A stretch of 52,936 nucleotides of DNA, from assembly GCF_016900095.1 (NCBI RefSeq), contig NZ_JACJJP010000025.1, forward strand, positions 1 through 52,936, read 5' to 3'. The notes under the pieces are model-generated. The model was not told the origin of the DNA. It worked only from the letters and a program-made list of their open reading frames with translations, and did no database searches. Source of the stretch: Gemmiger formicilis (GTDB taxonomy: Bacteria > Bacillota > Clostridia > Oscillospirales > Ruminococcaceae). The number at the start of each line of letters is the position of its first letter. The first letter of the stretch is position 1. Below, piece by piece: positions 8,183 to 16,148 of this stretch. A program made the position numbers and the translations under genes.

Positions 8183-8929
8183 ATGAACAGCTTCAAAGCA
8201 TTTTTCAAGCAAAGAGGATTATACCTGGTCTGCCTGGCCCTGCTGCTGGTGGCCACCATCACCGGGGTGGTGGCCATCCGCAGCGTGGTGCGCAACGTGG
8301 CCGACCTGACCGAATCACGCCAGAAAGCCCTGGAGGAGGATGCCGCATGGAATCAGCCGGATACCATTGTTACCAATCCCGCCGAGGACGTACCGGTGCA
8401 GACCCCTGGGCCTGTGCCGCTGCCCTCTGCACAGCCCTCCGAGTCGCCTGCGTCCTCCTCGGCGCAGCAGCCGTCTGGGGCAGTGTCCGGCGATGGGGCC
8501 GGCTCTGGCGCCTCTGCGGCCTCCTCAGCCGCCTTGTCCATCTCGCCGGCGGATACTGAGCCGGTGCAGATGTTCAGCGGCAGCGAGCTGGTGTACAATG
8601 AAACCCTGGGCGACTGGCGCACCCACAACGGGGCGGACTACGCCGCCGAAACCGGGGACAAGGTCCACGCGGTGGCGGCGGGCAAGGTGCTCACCACCGC
8701 CGAAGACCCCCTGTGGGGCACGGTGGCGGAGATCCAGACCCCCGAGGGAGGCACCTGGCGGTACTGCGGCCTGGACAAGGCCCAGGTGAAGGCCGGGGAC
8801 GAGGTGCGCCAGGGGGATGTGCTGGGCACCGTGGGGACCATCCCCAGTGAGAACGACGGCCAGACCCACCTGCATCTGGAATATCTGGACGGGGACGGCA
8901 ACTACCAGGACCCCGAAAAGATGAAATAA
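8183..8929 (+). CDS. Membrane-anchored M23/LytM-type peptidase, SpoIIQ-like
   Basis: 248 residues from ATG at 8183 (GGACGGGGGAAG upstream; the frame is open further 5' but has no ribosome site there). Short cytoplasmic tail, one membrane helix (about 13-35), a low-complexity Ser/Ala/Pro linker (about 70-125) and a C-terminal LytM domain. The zinc motif is complete: HNGAD (HxxxD) and HLHLE (HxH), so it may still cut peptidoglycan peptides. SpoIIQ of B. subtilis has lost the first His; clostridial SpoIIQ retains it. The layout fits SpoIIQ, but a general cell-wall hydrolase is equally possible. It stands alone between two terminators. Confidence 0.8.
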   Translation: MNSFKAFFKQRGLYLVCLALLLVATITGVVAIRSVVRNVADLTESRQKALEEDAAWNQPDTIVTNPAEDVPVQTPGPVPLPSAQPSESPASSSAQQPSGAVSGDGAGSGASAASSAALSISPADTEPVQMFSGSELVYNETLGDWRTHNGADYAAETGDKVHAVAAGKVLTTAEDPLWGTVAEIQTPEGGTWRYCGLDKAQVKAGDEVRQGDVLGTVGTIPSENDGQTHLHLEYLDGDGNYQDPEKMK

Positions 8930-8932
8930 AAA

Positions 8933-8962
8933 GGCCCCGGGCCCGTAAGGGTCCGGGGTTTT
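8933..8962. terminator. Bidirectional terminator between the M23 gene and the metal ATPase
   Basis: Stem CCCCGGGCCC / GGGTCCGGGG with GTAA loop, flanked by A5 on the left and T4 on the right. It can serve both converging genes. Confidence 0.85.
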
Positions 8963-8972
8963 GTGTTGTATT

Positions 8973-10838
8973 TTACAGGCGGTAGGCCCGGGTGGAGAGC
9001 ATCCGGGTGGCGTTGAGCACCGCCAGCACCATCACGCCTACATCGGCAAACACCGCCCACCACATGTTGGCGATGCCCACCGCGCCCAGCAGCAGGAACA
9101 GAATCTTGATGCCCAGGGCAAAGACGATGTTCTGGTACACGATGCCCATGCACCGGCGGGCCACCCGCATGGCCAGGCCGATCTTGGCCGGGTCGTCGTC
9201 CATGAGCACCACGTCGGCGGCCTCGATGGCAGCGTCGCTGCCCAAAGCGCCCATGGCAATGCCCACGTCCGCCCGCATGAGCACGGGGGCGTCGTTGATG
9301 CCGTCCCCCGCAAAGGCCAGGTTGCCCCGGCTCTTGTCCGCCAGCAGCGCCTCCACCCGGCGGACCTTGTCGTCGGGCAGCAGCTCGGCGTGGAAGTCGT
9401 CAATGCCCAGCTGGGCCGCCACCCCGGCGGCCACGGCTTTGCTGTCGCCGGTGAGCATGACGGTGCGCACCCCCTGGCGATGCAGGCTGTCCATGGCCTG
9501 GCGGGCGGTCTCCTTCACCTCGTCGGCGATGAGCACCGATCCCAGAAACGCCCCGTCGCAGGCCAGATACACCACCGTGCCCACCCCGTCATCGGGGATG
9601 AAGGCGATGCCCTCGGCCTGCATCAGCTTGGCGTTGCCGGCCAGCACCCGGCGGCCGTTTACCAGGGCGGACACGCCCTGCCCGGCAATCTCCCGGGCGT
9701 CTTCCGCCCGCAGGGAGCAGTCGGGGCAGGCTTCCCGCAGGCTTTTGCTGATGGGATGGCTGGAATAGCTCTCCGCCGCGGCGGCCAGCTCCAGCACTTC
9801 CTTCTCGGTGTGGCCGGGGGCCGGGGTGACCCGGCTGACCCGGAACACGCCCTTGGTCAGGGTGCCGGTCTTGTCAAAGACCACCGTGCCGGTGTGGGCC
9901 AGGGCTTCCAGATAGTTGCTGCCCTTGACCAGAATGCCGCAGCGGGACGCCCCGCCGATGCCCCCGAAGAAGGTCAGGGGAATGCTGATGACCAGCGCGC
10001 AGGGGCAGGAGATGACCAGGAAGGTCAGCGCCCGCTTGACCCACATGGCCCAGCCGCCGCCCAGCACCAGAGGCGGCAGCACCGCCAGGGCCAGGGCCGC
10101 AAAGCAGACGGCGGGGGTATAATACCGGGCAAACTTGGTGATGAAGTTTTCGGCCTTGGCCTTTTTCAGGCTGGAATTTTCCACCAGGTCCAGGATGCGG
10201 GCCACGGTGGACTGGCCGTAGGCCTTGGTCACGGTGACGCGCAGCAGGCCGTCCCCGTTCACGCTGCCGCTGATGACCGCCTGCCCGGGGCGGGCCGCCC
10301 GGGGGCGGCTCTCCCCGGTGAGGGCGGCGGTGTTCAGGGTGCTTTCCCCCTCCAGCACCGTGCCGTCCAGGGGAATCTTCTCCCCGGGGCGCACCACGAT
10401 CACCGCACCCACCGGCACTTCCTCCGGGTCCACGGTGCGCAGACTGCCGTCGGCTTCCTCCAGATTGGCGCTGTCGGGGCGGATGTCCATCAGCCCCGCA
10501 ATGCTGCGGCGGCTCTTGCCCACGGCGTAGCTCTGGAACAGCTCACCCACCTGGTAGAAGAGCATGACGGCCACGCCCTCGCCGTATTCGCCCAGGCACA
10601 TGGCGCCCACCGTGGCCACCGCCATCAGGAAGTTTTCATCGAACACTTCCCCGTGCACCACGCCCATCACGGCCTTGCGCAGTACGTCGTACCCGATGAC
10701 AAAGTAGGGGATCAGGTAGCACAGCGCCTGCACGGGCCAGGGCAGGCCGGCAAAGACGCCGCACACAACGGCCGCCGCCGCATACAGCACCGCCGCCACA
10801 AGGATACGCCGCAGCGTCTTTTTCTGCTTTTTGGTCAT
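8973..10838 (-). CDS. P1B-type heavy-metal-exporting ATPase (ZntA/CadA type)
   Basis: 621 residues from the ATG at 10838 (GGGAGGAATCATTCC upstream). All P-type hallmarks are present: TGES (174-177), the metal-translocating CPC in SCPCALVIS (278-280), phosphorylated Asp in DKTGTLTKG (322-330), SHPISKSL and GDGINDAP. Membrane pairs flank these. There is no N-terminal metal-binding domain; a separate 71-residue HMA protein is encoded just upstream and probably substitutes for it. With an SmtB-type sensor at the head of the operon, Zn/Cd/Pb export is the most likely role. Confidence 0.93.
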   Translation of the reverse strand: MTKKQKKTLRRILVAAVLYAAAAVVCGVFAGLPWPVQALCYLIPYFVIGYDVLRKAVMGVVHGEVFDENFLMAVATVGAMCLGEYGEGVAVMLFYQVGELFQSYAVGKSRRSIAGLMDIRPDSANLEEADGSLRTVDPEEVPVGAVIVVRPGEKIPLDGTVLEGESTLNTAALTGESRPRAARPGQAVISGSVNGDGLLRVTVTKAYGQSTVARILDLVENSSLKKAKAENFITKFARYYTPAVCFAALALAVLPPLVLGGGWAMWVKRALTFLVISCPCALVISIPLTFFGGIGGASRCGILVKGSNYLEALAHTGTVVFDKTGTLTKGVFRVSRVTPAPGHTEKEVLELAAAAESYSSHPISKSLREACPDCSLRAEDAREIAGQGVSALVNGRRVLAGNAKLMQAEGIAFIPDDGVGTVVYLACDGAFLGSVLIADEVKETARQAMDSLHRQGVRTVMLTGDSKAVAAGVAAQLGIDDFHAELLPDDKVRRVEALLADKSRGNLAFAGDGINDAPVLMRADVGIAMGALGSDAAIEAADVVLMDDDPAKIGLAMRVARRCMGIVYQNIVFALGIKILFLLLGAVGIANMWWAVFADVGVMVLAVLNATRMLSTRAYRL

Positions 10839-10866
10839 GGAATGATTCCTCCCGCCGCGGACAATG

Positions 10867-11082
10867 TCACAGCTCGATCTCGAAGTCCGGCTCAATCTTT
10901 TTGGCCGCCTTCACCGCCTGCTTCAGGATGGCGTCAAACTGGCCGTCTTCCGCTTCCAGCAGCATCTTCTGGGTCATGAAGCTCACGCTGGCGTTCTGCA
11001 CACCGGGCAGGGCCTTCACGGCGGTTTCGATCTTGGCGGCACAGTTGGCGCAATCCACTTCGATGTTGAATTTCTTCTGCAT
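10867..11082 (-). CDS. Free heavy-metal-associated (HMA) domain protein
   Basis: 71 residues, a single ferredoxin-like HMA domain with CANC (Cys11, Cys14) as the metal site and a Glu/Asp-rich C-terminus. ATAAAAGGAGAATGTATC precedes ATG. It sits between the ArsR-type sensor and the ATPase, which lacks such a domain, so it is likely the metal donor or accessory domain provided in trans. CopZ-like copper chaperones have a similar shape; the operon context favours zinc or cadmium. Confidence 0.88.
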   Translation of the reverse strand: MQKKFNIEVDCANCAAKIETAVKALPGVQNASVSFMTQKMLLEAEDGQFDAILKQAVKAAKKIEPDFEIEL

Positions 11083-11115
11083 GATACATTCTCCTTTTAT
11101 CTGAAAAATTACGGG

Positions 11116-11499
11116 TTACTCTTCCACGTGTTCCATGCCCAGGGCGATCATGCTGCGCACATGGTCGTCATCCAGGCTGTAAAACACCGTCTTGCCGTCC
11201 CGGCGGAACTTCACCAGCTTGCTGGCTTTCAGCACCCGCAGCTGGTGGCTCACCGCGCTCTGGGAAAGCCCCACCGCCTGGGCAATGTCGCCCACGCAGA
11301 GCTCGCTCTCAAACAGGGCGTACAGAATCTTGATGCGGGTGGTGTCCCCGAAAATCCGGAACAGCTCCGCCAGATCGTACAGCACCTCGTCGTCGGGCAG
11401 TTCGGCGCACACCCGGGCCAGGGCCTCGGGGTCACCGGGACAGCCGGGGTCACACACCGGCAGGGCGTCGGCGGCGCGGGGGTCTTGGGAAATGGACAT
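11116..11499 (-). CDS. ArsR/SmtB-family metal-sensing repressor
   Basis: 127 residues from the ATG at 11499 (AAAGGATGTCAGACC upstream; an ATG six codons earlier has no ribosome site). Winged helix with recognition helix LSQSAVSHQLRVLKASKLV. Two candidate metal sites are visible. The alpha-5 zinc site is complete: Asp111-x-His113, His124, Glu127, matching the SmtB/CzrA pattern DxHx10HxxE. A CadC-like alpha-3N site is partial: Cys16, Cys20 and Cys68 in ELCVGD, with Gly70 where CadC has its second Cys. It should release the operator when zinc (or cadmium) binds, turning on its own operon. Confidence 0.92.
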   Translation of the reverse strand: MSISQDPRAADALPVCDPGCPGDPEALARVCAELPDDEVLYDLAELFRIFGDTTRIKILYALFESELCVGDIAQAVGLSQSAVSHQLRVLKASKLVKFRRDGKTVFYSLDDDHVRSMIALGMEHVEE

Positions 11500-11514
11500 G
11501 GTCTGACATCCTTT

Positions 11515-11570
11515 CATATGAGCACTCGTTCATATGTATGTATCATATACCCTTGTCGGTCCCCTGTCAA
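11515..11570 (-). promoter_or_regulatory. Metal-operon promoter with overlapping ArsR/SmtB operator
   Basis: Minus-strand promoter TTGACA (11565-11570), 17-base spacer, TATGAT (11542-11547). At the expected transcription start lies a 7-8-7 inverted repeat (11515-11536) with arms CATATGA/TCATATG; the inner bases extend it to ATGAGC-ACTC-GTTCAT, one mismatch from symmetric. This is the usual form and position of an SmtB/CzrA operator, so binding would block initiation. Confidence 0.85.
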
Positions 11571-11593
11571 TAGGAAAACGGGGGAGTTGGCAA

Positions 11594-11623
11594 CAAAAAA
11601 GCCGTTCCCCCGCAGGGAAACGG
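11594..11623 (-). terminator. Terminator of the glpP-glpK operon
   Basis: Minus strand: stem ACCGTTTCCC / GGGGGAACGGC followed by TTTTTTG, 71 bases after the glpK stop. Confidence 0.85.
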
Positions 11624-11693
11624 TAAAAAAGCAGATGGTTAGCGAAAAAACGGAAGGATTTTCCACCAAAAACGGGTCTGTTGTGGAAAAAAG

Positions 11694-13184
11694 TCAGTCC
11701 TCGGCCCAGCCCCGGGCCCGCTCCACCGCCTTGTGCCAGCCGGCCCGCAGACGGGTGCGGTCGGTTTCGCTCATCTCGGGTTCGTACAGCCGGTCCAGGG
11801 TCCACTGGCTGCGGATGTCGTCCAGGTCCCGCCACACCCCGGTGGCCAGCCCCGCCAGATAGGCCGCGCCCAGGGCGGTGGTTTCCCGGATCATGGGGCG
11901 GCGCAGGGTGCGGCCGATGATATCGGCCTGGAACTGCATGAGGAAGTTGTTGGCCGAAGCCCCGCCGTCCACCCGCAGTTCCCGCAAGGGCAGCCCGGCG
12001 TCCCGCTCCATGGCCTGCAGCACGTCGGCGGTCTGGTAGGCGATGGACTCCAGTGCCGCCCGGATGATGTGGTTGCGCCCGGCGCCCCGGGTCAGCCCCA
12101 CCATCACACCCCGGGCGTACATGTCCCAGTAGGGGGCGCCCAGTCCGGTGAAGGCGGGTACCAGGTACACCCCGGCGCTGTCCGGCACCTTTTTGGCAAA
12201 GTATTCGGTGTCCGATGCCTCGGTGATCAGGTGCAGTTCGTCCCGCAGCCACTGGACCACCGCCCCGCCCACAAACACGCTGCCTTCCAGGGCGTACCGG
12301 ATGCGGCCGTCCACCCCCGAAGCGATGGTGGTGATCAGGCCGTTGCGGCTGCGGAAGAGCTTGTCTCCGGTGTTCATCAGAAGGAAGCAGCCGGTGCCGT
12401 AGGTGTTTTTGGCCTCGCCTGCCTCAAAGCAGGTCTGGCCGAAGAGGGCGGCCTGCTGGTCCCCCGCAATGCCCGCGATGGGCACCTCCACCCCCTGGAT
12501 GTTTACGGTGCCGTAGATCTCGCTGCAGGAGCGCACCTCGGGCAGCATGTTCATGGGAATGCCCAGCCGGTCGCAGATGGTCTTGTCCCAGCACAGGTGT
12601 TCGATGTCGAACAGCATGGTGCGGCTGGCGTTGGTGTAGTCGGTCACATGGGCGGCCCCGCCGGTGAGCTTCCAGATCAGCCAGGTGTCCACCGTGCCGA
12701 AGAGCAGCCGCCCCGCCTCCGCCTGCTGCCGGGCCCCGGGGACGTTGTCCAGAATCCACTTGATCTTGGTGGCGGAAAAATAGGCGTCGATGAGCAGCCC
12801 GGTGCGCTGCTGTACATAGTCGGTGAAGGCGGTGTCCCGCTTCAGCTCCTCGCACAGGGCGGCGGTGCGGCGGCACTGCCATACGATGGCGTTGTGCACC
12901 GGGCGGCCGGTCTCTTTGTCCCACACAATGGCGGTTTCCCGCTGGTTGGTGATGCCGATGCCCGCAATCTCCTGCACGTCCACCCCGCTTTTGGCCAGCA
13001 CCTCCATGAGCACCCCGTACTGGCTGGAATAGATCTCCATGGGATCGTGCTCCACCCAGCCCGGGTGGGGATACTGCTGGGTGAACTCCTTCTGGGCCAG
13101 CTCCACAATGTTCTGGTCCTTGTCAAACAGGATGCAGCGGCTGCTGGTGGTGCCCTGGTCCAGGGCAATCACATACTTTTTCAT
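11694..13184 (-). CDS. glpK: Glycerol kinase
   Basis: 496 residues (family about 498), starting [21 protein letters not shown] with the FGGY-family ATP-binding loop. Other hallmarks: [52 protein letters not shown] and [17 protein letters not shown]. It phosphorylates glycerol to sn-glycerol 3-phosphate in the cytoplasm. The start has GGGAGGACCCACC upstream; the open frame runs on 5' through glpP in another frame. It lies 19 bases downstream of glpP in one operon. No glycerol facilitator gene (glpF) is adjacent, which is unusual for a glpK operon. Confidence 0.96.
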   Translation of the reverse strand: MKKYVIALDQGTTSSRCILFDKDQNIVELAQKEFTQQYPHPGWVEHDPMEIYSSQYGVLMEVLAKSGVDVQEIAGIGITNQRETAIVWDKETGRPVHNAIVWQCRRTAALCEELKRDTAFTDYVQQRTGLLIDAYFSATKIKWILDNVPGARQQAEAGRLLFGTVDTWLIWKLTGGAAHVTDYTNASRTMLFDIEHLCWDKTICDRLGIPMNMLPEVRSCSEIYGTVNIQGVEVPIAGIAGDQQAALFGQTCFEAGEAKNTYGTGCFLLMNTGDKLFRSRNGLITTIASGVDGRIRYALEGSVFVGGAVVQWLRDELHLITEASDTEYFAKKVPDSAGVYLVPAFTGLGAPYWDMYARGVMVGLTRGAGRNHIIRAALESIAYQTADVLQAMERDAGLPLRELRVDGGASANNFLMQFQADIIGRTLRRPMIRETTALGAAYLAGLATGVWRDLDDIRSQWTLDRLYEPEMSETDRTRLRAGWHKAVERARGWAED

Positions 13185-13203
13185 GGTGGGTCCTCCCGTG
13201 GTG

Positions 13204-13776
13204 TTACATCTCCCAGACCGCAGGGCTGGAGGTGGAAACGGCCGCCGCTCCCGCACGGATGGCGGCCATGACTTCTTCCTTGTATTTGACCAGGCCCCCC
13301 GCAATGATGGGGGTGGCGGTCTTTTGGGCCAGTTCGGCAATGACCCGGGGCATGATGCCAGGCAGAATCTCGATGAAATCCGGCTTGCCCACGCTGAGCT
13401 GGGCGGGCAGGTTGTCCAAAGACAGGGAATCCAGGATAAAGGCCCGCTGCACCGTGAGCAGACCCAGCTGCCGGGCCCGGCGGATGAGGGGCGGCCGGGT
13501 GGAGATGACCCCGTCCGGCCGGCACAGGCTTTGCAGGGCGTCCACCGCCACTTCCCGGGCGGAAAGGCCCTCCACCAGGTCGATGTGGACGATGGCCAGC
13601 TTGCCGCTGCGGCGGACTTTTTCCACCAGCACAGGCACGCTGACGATGGTGCCGAACAAGAGGAACACCACTTCACACTCGCTGTGCAGCGCCTGTTCCA
13701 GCCCGGCTTCGTCTTTCACGGCGGCGATCACCGGGCAGTCCAGCAGCCGGGCACGTTTTTCTTCCAGGGTATCCAT
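13204..13776 (-). CDS. glpP: Glycerol-3-phosphate-responsive antiterminator
   Basis: 190 residues from ATG at 13776 (GGAAGGGAGTTTTGC upstream). TIM-barrel GlpP family: [67 protein letters not shown] and [14 protein letters not shown]. With glycerol 3-phosphate it binds leader mRNA and prevents early termination of glycerol genes. It precedes glpK, and its own leader has a terminator upstream of the start, so it is probably autoregulated. Two other leaders nearby have similar terminators. Confidence 0.94.
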   Translation of the reverse strand: MDTLEEKRARLLDCPVIAAVKDEAGLEQALHSECEVVFLLFGTIVSVPVLVEKVRRSGKLAIVHIDLVEGLSAREVAVDALQSLCRPDGVISTRPPLIRRARQLGLLTVQRAFILDSLSLDNLPAQLSVGKPDFIEILPGIMPRVIAELAQKTATPIIAGGLVKYKEEVMAAIRAGAAAVSTSSPAVWEM

Positions 13777-13811
13777 GCAAAACTCCCTTCCGTCCCCCAG
13801 GACGGCCAAAT

Positions 13812-13844
13812 AAAAAAGCGGGGCGCACCTTCGTCCGTCCCACT
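13812..13844 (-). terminator. Leader terminator upstream of glpP-glpK (candidate GlpP target)
   Basis: Minus strand: stem AGTGGGACG / CGCCCCGCT (one mismatch, one wobble), 10-base loop GACGAAGGTG, then T6. It lies after the promoter at 13866-13894 and before the glpP start, so most transcripts would stop here unless antitermination occurs. Confidence 0.75.
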
Positions 13845-13865
13845 CCCTACTCTGTGAACAAGCCC

Positions 13866-13894
13866 ATTATGGCAGGTTTACCGGAAAAAGTAAA
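13866..13894 (-). promoter_or_regulatory. Promoter of the glpP-glpK operon
   Basis: TTTACT (13889-13894), 17-base spacer, CATAAT (13866-13871). The predicted start lies about 15 bases before the leader terminator stem. Confidence 0.7.
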
Positions 13895-13973
13895 GCGGTT
13901 TGCACAAAAATAGCCATTGTGCTAAAAGCAATTGCTTCTTTTTGTAAGAAAATGACAATTTATTTTTTGAGTA

Positions 13974-14003
13974 TTGACACAAAACTGTGCAAGGTGGTAG
14001 AGT
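13974..14003 (+). promoter_or_regulatory. Promoter of the alpha/beta hydrolase gene
   Basis: Consensus TTGACA (13974-13979), 18-base spacer, TAGAGT (13998-14003). The -10 box is imperfect. Confidence 0.6.
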
Positions 14004-14039
14004 GGGGGCAATGAAGGTGCGCGGAGAACGGAGCACAGG

Positions 14040-14077
14040 CGCAAAGACAGAAAGCGGTTCTGTCTTTGCGTTTTTTT
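14040..14077 (+). terminator. Leader terminator upstream of the alpha/beta hydrolase gene
   Basis: Perfect 13-base stem CGCAAAGACAGAA / TTCTGTCTTTGCG with a 5-base loop, then T7. It sits between the promoter and the GTG start at 14136, so expression needs read-through. The leader just upstream carries GAAGGTGCGC (14013-14022), also present in the glpP leader. Confidence 0.85.
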
Positions 14078-14135
14078 ATGTCTCCGCTGCATCTGAAACG
14101 GAACGGCAAATGGAAATTGACAGGAGGAATCAATC

Positions 14136-15998
14136 GTGAAACAAAAGAAAAATTGTGCCCGGATATGGCTCTGCGTGGCACTGGTTCTGTGTTTGATCAG
14201 CATGGTGGGATCTTCCCTGATCCAGACCGGAAATCACAGCATCCGCATCAAGAAAATGTACTGGGAAAGCCCGGCGGGGGCTTTGCTCAGCGCGGACTTG
14301 TGGATTCCGGCCAACGCTACGGCGGAAAACAAGGCTCCCGCGGTGGTCACGGTGGAAGGCTGGTATAACAACAAGGAGATGCAGGACGCTTACACTCTGG
14401 AACTGGCCCGCCGCGGGTATGTGGTGCTGACGCTGGACCTCCACGGTCACGGCAACTCCGAAGCATTGCCCCAGGACCGTCTGTATGACGGTGCTGTAGG
14501 TGTAGACGGTGCGGTACAGATGGTGGCCAGTTTGCCCTATGTGGATACGGCACGTATCGGCGTGACCGGCCATTCCAGCGGCGGTACGGCAGCCAACATG
14601 GCAGTGGCTCTGGACAACGAACGGGAAACCCCTCTCATCGCCTGTGTTCTGCAGCAGGCGGGCGACTGGCAGGATGATACCGGCGGGGACCACAGCGGTG
14701 ATTACGGTACCCGCAGCGTGGGAATCATTGCCAGCGAATATGATGATTTCTATTTCGGTACGTATGACGATGCGGGCAATATGCTCACTACGCCCAAACA
14801 GTTCCTGGAGACCGAGGGTGCTCAGAAATTCCTGAATTTCAACGAGGATGTTTCCACTTTTGAAGGACCCGCGGAAGGCGGCAAGTATTATACCCGGGAT
14901 TTTGACGGCAAAACGGCTCTGCGGGTCATCTATCGCCCCACCTGCATCCATCCTGCGGTGACTTTCTCCAGTGAGTGTGTGGGCTATGCCATTGATTTCT
15001 TTGAGCAGACTTTGGGGGCGCCCAATGCTTTGCCGGCGCAGGATCAGATCTGGCCGGTGAAGGTGGCATTCACAGCCCTTGGCCTGGTGGGCTTCTTCCT
15101 GTTCATGGTCGGCTTCGCCATCTGTCTGCTGGATACGGAGTATTTCTCGGCGCTGAAAGCGCAGGACAAGGTGCTGGCAGCTCCGGTAAAGGACGGCGCG
15201 GGCAAACTGTGGTTCTTCGGTTTGATGATCGTTTCCATGCTGTTCTCCGGATTCAGCTATATTTACTGTATGCGGCATGTGTACTCCAACACCACCAAAT
15301 TCTTCCCCCAGACCGCTTCACTGACCATTGGCGTCTGGTCGCTGGCGTGCGGCGTGTTTGCCTTGATCCTGATGGTGGTATATTACTTTGCTTACGGCCG
15401 CAGCCATGGGTTCAGCGCTTCTGCGACCGGTCTGTGCCTGCCGCTGAAAAAGCTGTGGCGAACCATCGTGCTGGCGATACTGGTCATTGTGTGTTCTTAT
15501 GGCATTGTGTTCTTTGCGGACTATTTCTTCCAGACGGATTTCCGTATCTGGGTGTTCGGCATCAAGGTGTTCGGTTCTGACAAGGTTCTGATTGCCCTGC
15601 GCTATCTGCCCTTCTTCCTGGCTTTCTATGTGATCAACTCCATTTCGGTCAACTGTTTTAACTACAATACAATTGGCGGCGAGGTGGGCAACACCCTGCT
15701 GGAAGCACTGGCCAACTCCTTCGCCTGCATGGTTATCGTGGCAGTTCAATACGGATATTTCTATGCGACCTCCCGCCAATTCTTCGGCTTGACCGAAGGG
15801 GAGCGCATTCTGCCCATCTGGCTGTTTACTGTTATTCCCATCCTTTTCGGTGCGGCGGTTATTTCCCGTATCCTGTATAAGAAGACCCGGAATCCCTACC
15901 TGGCAGGCTTTATCAACGCGATGTTCGTTACTTTGTTTACCTGTACCAATACCTTTACCACACTGAGCGCCGGGACTTTGATCGCTACCACTTTCTGA
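14136..15998 (+). CDS. Alpha/beta hydrolase fused to a C-terminal polytopic membrane domain
   Basis: 620 residues, GTG start with ACAGGAGGAATCAATC upstream. An N-terminal membrane anchor (about 9-29) is followed by an extracytoplasmic alpha/beta hydrolase domain (about 40-290) with DLHGHGNS, nucleophile Ser147 in GHSSGG and a probable catalytic His in TCIHPAVT. From about residue 310 there are roughly seven membrane segments. The exact substrate is unknown; a lipase/esterase-like activity outside the membrane is likely. It lies between the two halves of the glycerol locus, and its leader terminator suggests co-regulation, so a glycerol-releasing esterase is a reasonable guess. Third codon positions are visibly less GC-rich than in neighbouring genes, which suggests a different history. 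Confidence 0.8.
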   Translation: MKQKKNCARIWLCVALVLCLISMVGSSLIQTGNHSIRIKKMYWESPAGALLSADLWIPANATAENKAPAVVTVEGWYNNKEMQDAYTLELARRGYVVLTLDLHGHGNSEALPQDRLYDGAVGVDGAVQMVASLPYVDTARIGVTGHSSGGTAANMAVALDNERETPLIACVLQQAGDWQDDTGGDHSGDYGTRSVGIIASEYDDFYFGTYDDAGNMLTTPKQFLETEGAQKFLNFNEDVSTFEGPAEGGKYYTRDFDGKTALRVIYRPTCIHPAVTFSSECVGYAIDFFEQTLGAPNALPAQDQIWPVKVAFTALGLVGFFLFMVGFAICLLDTEYFSALKAQDKVLAAPVKDGAGKLWFFGLMIVSMLFSGFSYIYCMRHVYSNTTKFFPQTASLTIGVWSLACGVFALILMVVYYFAYGRSHGFSASATGLCLPLKKLWRTIVLAILVIVCSYGIVFFADYFFQTDFRIWVFGIKVFGSDKVLIALRYLPFFLAFYVINSISVNCFNYNTIGGEVGNTLLEALANSFACMVIVAVQYGYFYATSRQFFGLTEGERILPIWLFTVIPILFGAAVISRILYKKTRNPYLAGFINAMFVTLFTCTNTFTTLSAGTLIATTF

Positions 15999-16018
15999 GA
16001 AGGTCGGAAAGATTTTTC

Positions 16019-16046
16019 TTGCAAGTTCCCAAAAGTATGGTATGAT
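16019..16046 (+). promoter_or_regulatory. Promoter of the glycerol-3-phosphate dehydrogenase operon
   Basis: TTGCAA (16019-16024), 16-base spacer, TATGAT (16041-16046), starting 20 bases after the hydrolase stop. Confidence 0.65.
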
Positions 16047-16073
16047 AAAGTAAAAGGATAACTGCTTGTGATC

Positions 16074-16127
16074 AGAGTAAAGCAGATACCGGCCAGAGGG
16101 CGCGGTGTTTGCTTTGCTCTTTTTTTG
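16074..16127 (+). terminator. Leader terminator of the glycerol-3-phosphate dehydrogenase operon (candidate GlpP target)
   Basis: 18-base stem (AGAGTAAAGCAGATACCG with CGGTGTTTGCTTTGCTCT, three wobbles), 11-base loop GCCAGAGGGCG and T7. It is downstream of the promoter and 21 bases before the first start codon. It may also end hydrolase transcripts. In Bacillus the equivalent gene (glpD) is controlled by GlpP at such a leader. Confidence 0.85.
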
Positions 16128-16148
16128 TAAGAAAACGGGAGGCAACAT

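Noticed and set aside
14011-14077. Cyclic-di-GMP-I riboswitch suggested by GCACAGG and CGCAAAG in the hydrolase leader
   Set aside because: The pieces sit inside a simple terminator and the two-arm aptamer of about 80 bases is not present.
14011-14139. A 42-codon open frame running through the hydrolase leader and overlapping its start codon
   Set aside because: It spans the terminator stem and T7, and its only ribosome-like G run is too close to the ATG. Probably chance.
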